The notes under the pieces are model-generated. The model saw only the letters and a list, made by a program, of their open reading frames with translations. It ran no database searches and was not told the DNA's origin. DNA of 64,000 nt, taken from assembly GCF_023008245.1 (NCBI RefSeq), contig NZ_CP090145.1, positions 3,534,001 through 3,598,000 of the forward strand, given 5' to 3'. Made by a program: the position numbers and the translations under genes. Origin of the DNA: Flavobacterium sediminilitoris. GTDB lineage: Bacteria > Bacteroidota > Bacteroidia > Flavobacteriales > Flavobacteriaceae. Every line of letters begins with the position of its first letter. The first letter of the stretch is position 1. Positions 18,570 to 27,550 of the stretch are shown in pieces.

Positions 18570-18872
18570 TTAATTCAATTGCTGTTTAATAATTGAAACT
18601 AAGTCTCTTGATGAAACAACTCCTGATTGTCTCCATAACATTTTACCTTCTTTAAATAAAATTAAAGTCGGCACACCTCTTACCATAAACTCACTCGCTA
18701 AATCTTGATATTGATCAACATTTATTTTAATAATTTTAACCTCATCTTTCAATATCGATTTTGTTTCTTGTAATATAGGCGACATTGTTTTACACGGTCC
18801 ACACCAGTCAGCATAAAAATCTACCAAGGTTAATTGTTCCTGTCCTATAAGTGCATTAAATTTTTCATTCAT
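18570..18872 (-). CDS. Thioredoxin
   Basis: A 100-residue cytosolic thioredoxin-fold protein with the redox site WCGPCK, the cis-Pro loop VRGVPTLILF and FYADWCGP beta strand. It reduces protein disulfides. It is the first gene of the minus-strand group with rhodanese and DUF2892, about 100 nt before the next stop-start gap. No signal peptide. Confidence 0.95.
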   Translation of the reverse strand: MNEKFNALIGQEQLTLVDFYADWCGPCKTMSPILQETKSILKDEVKIIKINVDQYQDLASEFMVRGVPTLILFKEGKMLWRQSGVVSSRDLVSIIKQQLN

Positions 18873-18969
18873 AACTATTTCTTTTATATTACGAAATTAC
18901 AAAAAACTATTCTCAAAAAATGTAATCTAAGTTACATAAAGCAACATCTTCAATCCCAAAAAGATTACG

Positions 18970-18977
18970 TACCTTTG
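18970..18977 (+). promoter_or_regulatory. TAnnTTTG promoter of the DEAD-box gene
   Basis: TACCTTTG followed by C is an excellent -7 element, 17 nt upstream of the ATG at 18995. Confidence 0.7.
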
Positions 18978-18994
18978 CCCAAAATACAGCATTG

Positions 18995-20344
18995 ATGAAA
19001 ACATTTCAAGATTTCGACTTACCTAAATCACTTCAAAAAGCAATAGATGAACTAGGTTTTGTTCATCCAACTCCAATTCAGGAAAAATCATTTTCAGTGG
19101 TTTTATCAGGAAGAGACATGATGGGAATTGCTCAAACTGGTACGGGTAAAACATTTGCGTATTTAGTTCCTATTTTAAAACAATGGAAATTTCAAAATAC
19201 AGATTCTCCTAGAGTTCTTATCCTTGTACCTACTCGTGAACTTGTAGTTCAAGTAGTGGAAGAAGTAGAGAAACTAACCCAATTTATGTCTGTTCGTTCA
19301 CTTGGTATTTATGGAGGCGTTAATATCAATACTCAACGTAAAAGTTTAGCTGAAGGAGTTGATATTTTAGTAGGAACTCCAGGACGAACAATGGATTTAG
19401 CTCTTGATGGAGTTTTACGTTTCGATGCTTTACAAAAATTAGTTATTGATGAGTTTGATGAAATCTTAAATCTTGGTTTTCGCGTTCAATTAACATCTAT
19501 CCTATCTATGATGAAAAGCAAAAGACAAAATATTCTGTTTTCTGCTACTATGACTGAAGATGTAGATGCTGTTTTAGATGAATTTTTTGAATTTCCAGAA
19601 GAAGTATCTTTAGCTCCTAGTGGAACACCATTAGAGCAAATTACTCAAAAATTATATCATGTACCTAATTTCCTTACGAAAGTTAACGTAATTAAACATC
19701 TTTTATCTACAGATGAAACAACAGAGCGTGTTTTAATTTTCGTAAACAATAAAAAATTAGTAGATGTTGCTTTTGAATTATTAAATGAAGATTTCCCAGA
19801 TCAGTTTGGAGTAATCCACTCTAATAAATCTCAAAATTACCGTTTGAGTACAATGGCTAATTTTCAAAATGCAAAACTAAGAGGAATCATCACAACCGAT
19901 GTAATGGCTCGTGGTTTAGATATTTCAGATATTACTCATGTTTTCAATTTACAATTTTCTGAAATTCCAGAACAATATATTCATAGAATTGGTAGAACAG
20001 GTCGTGCTGACAAAGAAGGTATTGCTATTAGTTTTGTGGCACCTTATGAAGACGAAAAATTATTAGCTGTTGAAATGCTAATGAATATGGAAATTGATAT
20101 TTTAGAAATGCCCGATTCTATTGAAATTTCAGAGAAAAAACTTGAATTTGAAAAAGACAAACGTAGATTTAAATCTATTGGTAAAAAAATAAATACTGAC
20201 GAAAGAGGTGCTGCTTTCCATGAAAAGAAAGATAAAAATAAGAAAGTAAATCTTGGTGGACCTGGAAAAACAAAACCTAGAAAAACAGCGCCTAGAAACA
20301 GAGCTGCTGAAGCAAAAAAAGCAGCTAAACGGAAAAAGAAATAA
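18995..20344 (+). CDS. DEAD-box RNA helicase (RhlE/SrmB type)
   Basis: A 449-residue RNA-dependent ATPase: Q motif (GFVHPTPIQ), motif I AQTGTGKT, Ia PTRELV, II DEFD (a variant of DEAD), III SAT, and motif VI HRIGRTGR. The last 70 residues are a Lys/Arg-rich tail (KKAAKRKKK) for RNA binding. Such proteins act in ribosome assembly or cold adaptation. The ATG at 18995 is used rather than an adjacent in-frame TTG. Confidence 0.93.
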   Translation: MKTFQDFDLPKSLQKAIDELGFVHPTPIQEKSFSVVLSGRDMMGIAQTGTGKTFAYLVPILKQWKFQNTDSPRVLILVPTRELVVQVVEEVEKLTQFMSVRSLGIYGGVNINTQRKSLAEGVDILVGTPGRTMDLALDGVLRFDALQKLVIDEFDEILNLGFRVQLTSILSMMKSKRQNILFSATMTEDVDAVLDEFFEFPEEVSLAPSGTPLEQITQKLYHVPNFLTKVNVIKHLLSTDETTERVLIFVNNKKLVDVAFELLNEDFPDQFGVIHSNKSQNYRLSTMANFQNAKLRGIITTDVMARGLDISDITHVFNLQFSEIPEQYIHRIGRTGRADKEGIAISFVAPYEDEKLLAVEMLMNMEIDILEMPDSIEISEKKLEFEKDKRRFKSIGKKINTDERGAAFHEKKDKNKKVNLGGPGKTKPRKTAPRNRAAEAKKAAKRKKK

Positions 20345-20407
20345 CACATCATCTACATTCAACTTTGTAAATGTTATTATAAAAACAAATATCCAAAATA
20401 TCGTAAA

Positions 20408-20980
20408 ATGACAAACGATTTTTTTCAAGATCAACAATTTTCAGGAAATATTTTCAAAGAAGATGATATTAAATATAAAGAATTTGAAAATTGTCAATTT
20501 ATCAATTGTGATTTTAGAAACTGCTATTTTACTAGCGTATATTTTATAGATTGTACATTTACAGAATGTAATTTTAATGATACTAAAATTAATTATGTTT
20601 CTTTACGTGGTGTAGAATTTTTTAAATGCGACTTTACAAATGTAAATTTTGCCATGACAGATCAAGTTATTTACGATTTTAATTTTACAGACTGCCTTTT
20701 AGATTATTCCAAATTTTATGCTTTAAAATTAAAAAAAATAAGATTTACAGGTTGTAGTCTTGTTTCTGCCGATTTTATGAAAACCGATTTAACAGAAGCA
20801 ATCTTTGATCATTGCGACTTACGCAGAACCGTTTTCATAGAAACAACACTTAACAAAGCTGATTTCACAACAAGTTTCAACTACACTCTTGATCCTGAAA
20901 TAAATAAAATAAAAAAAGCACAATTTTCACTAGAAGGATTACAAGGCTTATTGTCAAAATATGATATTATTATAAAATAA
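20408..20980 (+). CDS. Pentapeptide-repeat protein
   Basis: A 190-residue protein with A(D/N)LxX-type repeats across residues 25-150: CQFINCDFRNCYFTSVYF, CTFTECNFND, CDFTNVNFAM, ADFMKTDLTEAIF. It should form a right-handed quadrilateral beta helix. Similar proteins (Qnr, McbG) protect gyrase, but most have no known role and the sequence does not identify a target. It stands alone, 63 nt after the helicase gene. Confidence 0.88.
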   Translation: MTNDFFQDQQFSGNIFKEDDIKYKEFENCQFINCDFRNCYFTSVYFIDCTFTECNFNDTKINYVSLRGVEFFKCDFTNVNFAMTDQVIYDFNFTDCLLDYSKFYALKLKKIRFTGCSLVSADFMKTDLTEAIFDHCDLRRTVFIETTLNKADFTTSFNYTLDPEINKIKKAQFSLEGLQGLLSKYDIIIK

Positions 20981-21047
20981 TACTGTTTAGCATAGAAGTC
21001 TTTTAATTAATCTATTCAAAAAATTACGAAAAACTCTATATAATAAA

Positions 21048-21078
21048 AAAAGCGATACTCATTTTAAGTATCGCTTTT
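21048..21078. terminator. Bidirectional Rho-independent terminator
   Basis: Stem AAAAGCGATACT / AGTATCGCTTTT with a 7-nt loop between the converging pentapeptide and tyrosinase genes. Confidence 0.9.
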
Positions 21079-21095
21079 AAAATATAAAATTAGAT

Positions 21096-22556
21096 CTAGT
21101 TGATAGTTGTCATACTGATTTTCTCCAATGTAACTTTCACATCTCCACCACCTTTCTTTTTGATTATTACCTCAAAGTTTTTATCAGAATCCAATAAATC
21201 ATCAGAAACATAATAAGAGTAATTTAGTTTTACACCATTTTCTCCTATAGTATGGTTTTCTCCTGTTCCATGATCATGAGCAACACCAAAAAAAGTCATT
21301 GTTCCAACATATTGATCTTCTTTTCCAGGATAGCGAAGATATACCGTATAATAATCTTTTGGCTCTTTATAAACTACTACATCTAAATTCAACACTATAT
21401 AAGCATTAGCGCTACTTTTTAAAACTTTATTAGTACTTTTCGATAAAGTATTAACTATTTTATGCTTAAAAACATCATCTCCAAGTGTTTTTCCTACTTT
21501 TTGTTCCCAAATAACTTTTGTTTTTGGATCTTGAAACGCAATCTTACTCTTTGCCATTGATTCATTGGTTGCTAAAACAGCAGGTTCAGAAGTATAAAGT
21601 AAATTATCATAACTATAATCTAAATTAAACACTACATCATATAATTCTTTCATAGTATAGGTAATATGACTTCCATCAGGTTGTATAAATTCATAAACCC
21701 AAGGATTGGCTTCTAATTCTGCTAACGTAGGACGTTGTCCATAAGCCGTAACATCCCAAGATTCCCAAATACGATCCACCATACTGTGATGTAACCAAAA
21801 AACAGGATCAAAACCAGCAGAAGGCACATTTGCCATTAATCCTGAATAATCATTCAATTGATAAATTTCATTAAAAAAAGTCTCACTTGGATTAGCATAT
21901 GATCCTCCTATTAAATCATGCATATAACCATGAGGCGAACCTTCTAAACTTCTACTAAAACCAGCATCTCCTGTAAAAGTAGGGTTTGTTTTCAACTCAT
22001 TAAGTGCTAACTCAATCTGCTCCACATTATCCGCAGGAATAGGTTTCCCTTCATTAAGCACACTATACCTTGCTTGTTCATATAAAGAAGTTTCTTTATT
22101 ACTCAACAAACTTGGCATCGTATTATTTTGCCCATAATTCCAGTATGGCAAGGCAAAATCAGCTTTCCCCGATAATTCTCTAACTATCTTTTCTAAGTAC
22201 CAAATATACATTCTATGCCAAAGAAGAAAATGTAGTTTTGCATTTTGTGTTCCATTATGTGTACAATCTCCCCAAGCCCATAATTTATCTGCACTAGTTT
22301 GATATTCCGGACAAAGTACATTTTTTCCGTTAATCTCTTTTGGAATATTATGCATAGCACCTTGATAATACCAAGCTATACCATTACTACAGTCCATCTC
22401 TCGCATTTTCTTGAAAGCAACATTCATGGCTTCCAAATCAGCTTGTGCTTCAGGAGAAGAAGCATTCAATCGCACGTATTTTACGTTGTTTTTACTTTGA
22501 CTATAGCTTAAGCCTGTAATCAAAATAGTTGATAATAAAAGAATTAGTTTTTTCAT
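21096..22556 (-). CDS. Secreted tyrosinase-family copper oxidase
   Basis: A 486-residue exported protein (signal peptide to about residue 20, GLSYSQ). The type-3 copper centre is visible: CuA histidines around QGAMH and LHFLLWHRMY, CuB histidines in GSPHGYMHDL and FDPVFWLHHSMVDRIWESWD. Tyrosinases hydroxylate or oxidise phenols to quinones, giving melanin-like pigments. Residues after 340 form a C-terminal beta-rich domain with further His (VAHDHGTGENH) that may shield or load the site. It is the last gene of a three-gene operon whose other members are also exported. Confidence 0.9.
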   Translation of the reverse strand: MKKLILLLSTILITGLSYSQSKNNVKYVRLNASSPEAQADLEAMNVAFKKMREMDCSNGIAWYYQGAMHNIPKEINGKNVLCPEYQTSADKLWAWGDCTHNGTQNAKLHFLLWHRMYIWYLEKIVRELSGKADFALPYWNYGQNNTMPSLLSNKETSLYEQARYSVLNEGKPIPADNVEQIELALNELKTNPTFTGDAGFSRSLEGSPHGYMHDLIGGSYANPSETFFNEIYQLNDYSGLMANVPSAGFDPVFWLHHSMVDRIWESWDVTAYGQRPTLAELEANPWVYEFIQPDGSHITYTMKELYDVVFNLDYSYDNLLYTSEPAVLATNESMAKSKIAFQDPKTKVIWEQKVGKTLGDDVFKHKIVNTLSKSTNKVLKSSANAYIVLNLDVVVYKEPKDYYTVYLRYPGKEDQYVGTMTFFGVAHDHGTGENHTIGENGVKLNYSYYVSDDLLDSDKNFEVIIKKKGGGDVKVTLEKISMTTIN

Positions 22557-22598
22557 TTTGTCTGTTTTTAGTGAATATTGATTATTTGTTTGTTTACA

Positions 22599-23027
22599 TT
22601 AGAGTGCTTCTACTTCAAAAGTTAGAATTTCAGAATAATCAGGATTTGCTTTATCATATATTTTAAACTTAACAACTCCTTTACCTGCTTTTTTAGCCGG
22701 AATTACATGAATTGCTATAAAGCCTTGCTGATCTGCGTTTAGTTTATTAAAAACGGAACCTTTAGGAATTCCTATTTGACAAGCTCCATGCTGACACATA
22801 GAACAATCCCATTCTTTTGGAAATGAATTATATATTGTTTCCCACACAAGATATATTGGTTTATTAGAAATATTTTCAACTTTAATTTTTGATATATCTA
22901 ATCGCTTATTTTTTGATAAACTTTCTTTATTTATTGCATTCCCTACTACAGAAAAAGTAGGCTTACTTTGTGAAAATGCAAGTGAGAATGATAAAAGAAT
23001 AATACTATAAAATAATGTTGTTTTCAT
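22599..23027 (-). CDS. Small exported Ig-like protein with Cys-containing loop
   Basis: A 142-residue protein with a signal peptide (ILLSFSLAFSQ) and a predicted beta-sandwich. The loop EWDCSMCQHGACQIGIP resembles the W...CD...CY loop of small Ig-like modules in many secreted Flavobacteriaceae proteins; the three Cys and one His could alternatively hold copper. It lies between the cupredoxin-fold gene and tyrosinase, 42 and 17 nt away. A helper role for tyrosinase is inferred only from position. Confidence 0.7.
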   Translation of the reverse strand: MKTTLFYSIILLSFSLAFSQSKPTFSVVGNAINKESLSKNKRLDISKIKVENISNKPIYLVWETIYNSFPKEWDCSMCQHGACQIGIPKGSVFNKLNADQQGFIAIHVIPAKKAGKGVVKFKIYDKANPDYSEILTFEVEAL

Positions 23028-23044
23028 AATTATTGGTTTGAATA

Positions 23045-24013
23045 TTAATAAAAAACAGGAATATTTGCTTTAAAATGTACTTTTTTCAAAATTGGATCAA
23101 TAAAGCGATAAAGAATTCGTTCCTTTTCCTCTATATTCTCTAAAAAAAGAAGTAGTTCTAAACACTCTTTAGGATAAAGCTGTATTTTAATTTCTTTAGA
23201 TGAAACCAATACATGATTCGCATCTCCAAAAATTAATTTAAATTTCATACTCGATGGTAAAGCTATTTCATGAAGATATAATCCTGAATTGACTAATCTT
23301 AATAAAACACCCTCACTTTTAATATCATTTAAAGATTGTAATCCTTTTATATCTTTAATCATTTTACCATTAATCAAAAAATAATCAGGATTATATTTAG
23401 GAAGAACTATTGGCTTATTTATATCATCATGTGCCACATTCATAATTTGATCAGTATGCCATTTTGTATCTATTTCATGACTACACCATAATGCTTCATT
23501 CCCTTTTTTTTCAGATAAAGAATCGTTCTTTTTTGGTTGTATAATGATAGTTCCAAACATTCCTGCTTGAAAATTAAAAGGATTATTTTCTGGACTATAA
23601 TAAAGGTAAACACCCGGTTTTTCTGCTTTAAATGAATAAAAACCATGTTCCATGTGGTCAATAGGTTTCTTCTCTTTCATCACTTTTCCATTCTCCTCTT
23701 TTTGTAAAAATTCTATACTTTCACAATATAAAGAAACAGGATTTCCTTGAGAAATATTCCAAAAATCAATGTTTACACTATCTCCTTCAATAACATTAAT
23801 AGAAACACCTGGCAATGTAACTTGACCTGAAAGAGAACTACTAAATCCAAATACTCTAATATTTAATTTTTCTTTAATAGATAATTCTCCTGTAGTACGA
23901 CCAATAATTAAACATTCCTCTTGAGCAAAAAAGGATATACTCGTACATAAGAAAAAGATTATGATTAATAATCTGCTTTTCTTTTCTACTTGTAAATGTA
24001 AATGATTGCTCAT
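23045..24013 (-). CDS. Multicopper-oxidase-like cupredoxin protein lacking copper ligands
   Basis: A 322-residue exported protein (signal anchor near residues 13-31). It has the outline of a two-domain multicopper oxidase: an early strand with VEGDSVNIDFWN, then GVYLYYSPENNPFNFQAGMF (compare GTYWYHSH..Q...G), GTIIIQP, and YFLINGK opening a second domain. However, the His-x-His copper motifs are replaced (YYSPEN, SLYCES) and the C-terminal HCH..H cluster is absent. A non-catalytic structural or copper-delivery role alongside tyrosinase is inferred. First gene of the operon; promoter at 24037. Confidence 0.7.
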   Translation of the reverse strand: MSNHLHLQVEKKSRLLIIIFFLCTSISFFAQEECLIIGRTTGELSIKEKLNIRVFGFSSSLSGQVTLPGVSINVIEGDSVNIDFWNISQGNPVSLYCESIEFLQKEENGKVMKEKKPIDHMEHGFYSFKAEKPGVYLYYSPENNPFNFQAGMFGTIIIQPKKNDSLSEKKGNEALWCSHEIDTKWHTDQIMNVAHDDINKPIVLPKYNPDYFLINGKMIKDIKGLQSLNDIKSEGVLLRLVNSGLYLHEIALPSSMKFKLIFGDANHVLVSSKEIKIQLYPKECLELLLFLENIEEKERILYRFIDPILKKVHFKANIPVFY

Positions 24014-24036
24014 ATATAAACACTTGTTAATTTTTT

Positions 24037-24044
24037 CAAATTTA
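24037..24044 (-). promoter_or_regulatory. TAnnTTTG promoter of the tyrosinase operon
   Basis: Minus-strand TAAATTTG, 23 nt upstream of the first gene of the operon. Confidence 0.6.
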
Positions 24045-24479
24045 ATTTAAAGGTAGTTAAAAAAACAGCGTACAAATACCTGTTTTACTATCATTTTTTG
24101 GCAGAAATACTATAATCTTATTAAGATTAACTTATTGATTTTAAAAAACATAAATAATTATTTTTCTTAAAATTAGTTTGTAACTTTAATAGTTATTTTT
24201 TACTAAAAAGTATAAGTAATAATAAATACCAAACTTTACTCAAATTAGTTTAAAAAAGCGATTAATCTCTTCAATAAAAATTGAGCTATATGAGAAATGT
24301 AATTTTATAGATAGAATATTTAATAAATAAAATATTAATAACTTTCAAAAGATAAATACTTCCAAAAATTATTTCATTTTTTCTCTATTTTAAAGCTTTT
24401 ATATTTATAAAAAATAATCATTATATTTGTAATAAATCATAATAAAAAAGCTACAAAAAACACATCTGACAAATTTTAA
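24045..24479. other. AT-rich divergent intergenic region
   Basis: A 435-bp gene-free stretch between the divergent tyrosinase operon and the acetyltransferase gene. It contains an inverted repeat AAACAG...CTGTTT at about 24065-24087, just upstream of the operon promoter, and a plus-strand TATATTTG at 24422-24429 that fits the acetyltransferase promoter. No coding remnant was seen in it. Confidence 0.6.
24422..24429 (+). promoter_or_regulatory. TAnnTTTG promoter of the GNAT gene
   Basis: TATATTTG followed by TA, 50 nt upstream of the ATG at 24480. Confidence 0.55.
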
Positions 24480-24998
24480 ATGACTGATTTTAAAACTTTT
24501 GATACTGAAAGATTAATTCTTAGACCAACATCTAAAGAAGATGCAAAATTTATATTTGAATTATTTAATACTCCTAGCTGGTTAAAATATATTGGAGATA
24601 GAAACATTAGAACTATTGAAGATGCAGCTATATATATTGAAAATAAGATGCTATCACAACTTGAAAAGCTGAGCTTTTCTAATTACACTATAATACGAAA
24701 ATCAGACAATGCTAAAATAGGAACTTGTGGTTTATATGACAGAGAAGGATTAGATGGTATTGATATAGGCTTCGCCTTTCTTCCAGAATATGGAAAAAAA
24801 GGATATGCATTTGAAGCAGTAGAAAAATTAAAAAACAGTGCATTTGAAGAATTTAAATTAAAAGAAATAATAGCCATTACAAGAAAAGATAATTTTTCAT
24901 CTCAAAAACTATTAGAAAAACTAGATTTAAAACTAGAAGGAATAGCCAAACTTCCTAATGATGATGAAGAATGGTTACTTTATAAAATTAAAGCATAA
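24480..24998 (+). CDS. GNAT-family N-acetyltransferase (RimJ/RimL type)
   Basis: A 172-residue acetyltransferase of the Acetyltransf_3 group: TERLILRPTSKEDA at the start, the hallmark IDIGFAFLPEYGKKGYAFEA with the acetyl-CoA pyrophosphate loop, and a C-terminal strand (LKEIIAITRKDNFSSQKLLEKLDLK). Relatives acetylate ribosomal protein N-termini or small amines; the substrate is unknown. First gene of a five-gene same-strand accessory group. Confidence 0.88.
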   Translation: MTDFKTFDTERLILRPTSKEDAKFIFELFNTPSWLKYIGDRNIRTIEDAAIYIENKMLSQLEKLSFSNYTIIRKSDNAKIGTCGLYDREGLDGIDIGFAFLPEYGKKGYAFEAVEKLKNSAFEEFKLKEIIAITRKDNFSSQKLLEKLDLKLEGIAKLPNDDEEWLLYKIKA

Positions 24999-25011
24999 TA
25001 AAATTAAAATA

Positions 25012-25668
25012 ATGGATAAAGAACTATATAAAAAAACATTTACTGAAGAAGATTCAGTAGGCTGGTTATCAATAGATGCTTCACTAGAAAAAATATACGG
25101 AAAAACAGAACCTCGACACTATGGTCCATTATGCGGACTTCACTATGTTGCAGGCGGAACTGATCCTATAGATGGTGCCAGCATTTATGATTCTGAAAAG
25201 CAAGAATTACATAGACACATCATTAGTTATGGAATGTCTGATTTATACTATAATGAAGAAAAAGCAGGCGAAGAATTTAGTAAATGGGGATTTGAATTTA
25301 CTTTTAGATTAAAACCTTTTGAAGATGATAAAAATGATCCATTATGGGCTGTACAAGTCATGAACAATCTAGCACGATATGTTTATAAAAGTGGAAACTG
25401 GTTTGAAGAAAATCATTTTATTCCTGCAAACGGTCCAATAAGATTAAACACTGAAACAAAAATAACAGGTTTTGTAATAGCATTAGATCCTGAACTTGGA
25501 AAAATCAACACTCCTCATGGTGAAGTATCATTTCTGCAACTCGTAGGTATAACAGAAAATGAAGTAGAAAAACTAAATGCCAATCCAACAACAACCGAAG
25601 TAGAAAAACTCATATTGGAATTAAAAAAAGACAACCCATTACTAATAACCGATTTAAATAGAAAATAA
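25012..25668 (+). CDS. Suppressor-of-fused (SUFU) domain protein
   Basis: A 218-residue cytosolic protein with a bacterial SUFU domain: HYGPLCGLHYVAGGTDPIDG, then HRHIISYGMSDLY, FEFTFRL and the WAVQVMNNLARYVY segment. Bacterial SUFU proteins are recurrent immunity proteins of polymorphic toxin systems. No toxin gene is seen here, so that role is only a family-level possibility. The ATG at 25012 is preferred; an earlier in-frame ATG would overlap the preceding gene. Confidence 0.85.
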   Translation: MDKELYKKTFTEEDSVGWLSIDASLEKIYGKTEPRHYGPLCGLHYVAGGTDPIDGASIYDSEKQELHRHIISYGMSDLYYNEEKAGEEFSKWGFEFTFRLKPFEDDKNDPLWAVQVMNNLARYVYKSGNWFEENHFIPANGPIRLNTETKITGFVIALDPELGKINTPHGEVSFLQLVGITENEVEKLNANPTTTEVEKLILELKKDNPLLITDLNRK

Positions 25669-25724
25669 ACAACCCTAAATAAATTTATAATTCTTATTCT
25701 ATTTAAAATACTAATTCAATTATT

Positions 25725-26102
25725 ATGAAATTTTATACCTTAATACCTAAATCTCTCAAACCTTTTTTCGAAATAGAATTAGAAAATTATAAAATAGAAT
25801 ATGCATCAGGCAATTTAGAAAAAGCTTGGAATCATTTAGAAAGAGCACATATCATTGGACAAAAATATCCATATTCACATAGTCTTGTTCATTGGAAAAT
25901 GCTTGTATTTGGATTCAAAATAAAAAATGGTAAAGAAATAGTGGGACAAATTCCAAGACTAATTTTTGGAGGAATAAAATCATTTGTAGGTAAAATCCCT
26001 GTAGGTAATCCAGGTGGAGCAAACGTACCTCCATTAAAACCATTTCCTATTGAAAAAGAATTACAAAACATTTTCATTACAGCAGGAATAAACCCTATAT
26101 AA
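25725..26102 (+). CDS. DUF3703 protein
   Basis: A 125-residue protein matching the DUF3703 pattern: HLERAHIIGQ, spaced His (HSLVHWKML), GQIPRLIFGG and the ending GKIPVGNPGGANV. Family members are small cytosolic proteins sometimes located near heavy-metal or oxidative-stress genes; the function is unknown. The His/Met-rich helix could bind a metal. It sits between the SUFU gene and an unrecognised gene. Confidence 0.8.
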   Translation: MKFYTLIPKSLKPFFEIELENYKIEYASGNLEKAWNHLERAHIIGQKYPYSHSLVHWKMLVFGFKIKNGKEIVGQIPRLIFGGIKSFVGKIPVGNPGGANVPPLKPFPIEKELQNIFITAGINPI

Positions 26103-26123
26103 ACGCAAACCATTACGGATTTA

Positions 26124-26636
26124 ATGACTCCAAAAGAAATACTTGATAAAATTAATATTGCCAAGCCTAAACTTCCTAATAATGAAGTACTCGCATTAAT
26201 AGCATTCAAATGGAATAATGATGAATTAGATACTTGGGATGGAGGATTTGATTTAAATGAAAAAACACGAAGTAATATAATCGAATTACTCATCCCTAAT
26301 TTTATTATAAAAGATAATGACTATTTGGAAATTTTAAGATTTCTATTAAAACAAGAAATTGAAAACTGTAATGAAAGTGAGTCTTTCTTAGTAACACTAC
26401 AAACTTGTTATGATAGTTTAGCAGATTATAAACACTTAGAAGACATACCTCTTTTACTTGCCGCAAATAATGATACAAGTTTTGATGCAAACTGCGCCTT
26501 ATCTAAAGATAGATTATTTTACAATGGCTATAATAATGTAATGAATTATTTAAAATCTAATAAAGATATTGATGAAAACATAATCGAACAAATTGAATAT
26601 TATGCTGATTCCTTTAAATATAAAAATAACAATTAG
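26124..26636 (+). CDS. Hypothetical acidic protein (possible immunity-type)
   Basis: A 170-residue, acidic, soluble and mostly helical protein. No family is recognised. Visible features are WNNDELDTWDGGFDLNE near residue 30 and a C-terminal helical half with CYDSLADYKHLEDIPLLL. Size, acidity and position after SUFU and DUF3703 genes resemble immunity-protein clusters, but this is inference. Confidence 0.6.
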   Translation: MTPKEILDKINIAKPKLPNNEVLALIAFKWNNDELDTWDGGFDLNEKTRSNIIELLIPNFIIKDNDYLEILRFLLKQEIENCNESESFLVTLQTCYDSLADYKHLEDIPLLLAANNDTSFDANCALSKDRLFYNGYNNVMNYLKSNKDIDENIIEQIEYYADSFKYKNNN

Positions 26637-26734
26637 TCTTAAAATAAATCTCAAAAACATAAAATTTAATTAAAATCATTAAAAGAAGAAAACATAAATG
26701 AAAGAAAAGTAGAACCAAACCCAAAAACACAATT

Positions 26735-27010
26735 ATGATCCTCTTTTTCATTTTAAGCATTTCCCTTTTGCAACTAATACTATTCTATTTAATAAATAGA
26801 TTTTTACTAAAAATACCTATTCTTATAATCTCTATTTTAATTTTAATTTGTCATTTTTTTATATTTCCAAAATTATTTTTCCCTCAATTTCCCAAAGGAC
26901 AAATAAAATGTGGTTTACCTGCATTTGCAATAACACTAAATTTTTGGATATTTGGTACAATTACAACTTTAATAACCCATTTTATTTGGAAATTAAAAAC
27001 AACAAAATAG
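26735..27010 (+). CDS. Small three-helix membrane protein
   Basis: A 91-residue protein, hydrophobic over most of its length (SISLLQLILFYLINRFLL; IPILIISILILICHFFIF; a third helix near residues 65-85). No family is recognised. Its stop codon lies inside a 17-bp terminator stem, so transcription should end exactly at the gene end. Confidence 0.6.
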   Translation: MILFFILSISLLQLILFYLINRFLLKIPILIISILILICHFFIFPKLFFPQFPKGQIKCGLPAFAITLNFWIFGTITTLITHFIWKLKTTK

Positions 27011-27038
27011 CCTAATGAGTACATTAGGCTATTTTGTT
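27001..27038. terminator. Terminator overlapping the upstream stop codon
   Basis: A 17-bp perfect stem (27001-27017 with 27022-27038) and a 4-nt loop. The stop codon of the small membrane protein (27008-27010) is within the left arm. It also ends the convergent hsp20 gene. Confidence 0.9.
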
Positions 27039-27053
27039 AAATACATAAAAAAA

Positions 27054-27488
27054 TTAACCAATTTTAATAAAACGCTTTGGTTCTGGTAATGTTTCTTCTC
27101 TTTTTGGAAGAGTTAAATATAGAATTCCATCAACATAAGTTGCATTTATAGCCTCTTTGTTAACTGTTTCTGGTAAAGAAAAAGAACGTTTAAATGATGA
27201 AAAACTAAACTCTCTACGCGTATATTTATCGGTTTCTATTTTTTCTTCTAAATCTTTGGTAACTTCTGATGAAACAGTTAAAAGATCATTATCAATTTCA
27301 ATTTTAAAATCTTCCTTTTTAAAACCAGGCACAAGCAATTCTATTGAAAAACCAACTTGAGTTTCTTTTACATTTACCGCAGGAACTTTAGTTGTAAAAT
27401 CTTGAGTTCCTCCAAAAAAATCAGGCTTAAATAATTCTTCTATTATAGAAGGAAAAAATACTTTTGGATTTGTTTTTACTATGTTCAT
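27054..27488 (-). CDS. Small heat-shock protein, Hsp20/alpha-crystallin family
   Basis: A 144-residue ATP-independent chaperone. The alpha-crystallin domain occupies about residues 35-130, with VGFSIELLVPGFKKEDFKIE, SSFKRSFSLPETV, AINATYVDGILYLTLPK. The usual dimeric sHSP architecture holds unfolding proteins under stress. An unusual pair of dyads upstream (27551-27597) may regulate it. Confidence 0.93.
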   Translation of the reverse strand: MNIVKTNPKVFFPSIIEELFKPDFFGGTQDFTTKVPAVNVKETQVGFSIELLVPGFKKEDFKIEIDNDLLTVSSEVTKDLEEKIETDKYTRREFSFSSFKRSFSLPETVNKEAINATYVDGILYLTLPKREETLPEPKRFIKIG

Positions 27489-27550
27489 AATTTATTTTTT
27501 TAAGTTATACGTTTCCTAGTATCAAACAAAAGACATTCCAAAATATAAAA

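Noticed and set aside
20044..20437. Phe/Ser-rich minus-strand frames opposite the DEAD-box gene
   Set aside because: They are complement shadows of the Lys/Glu-rich helicase tail.
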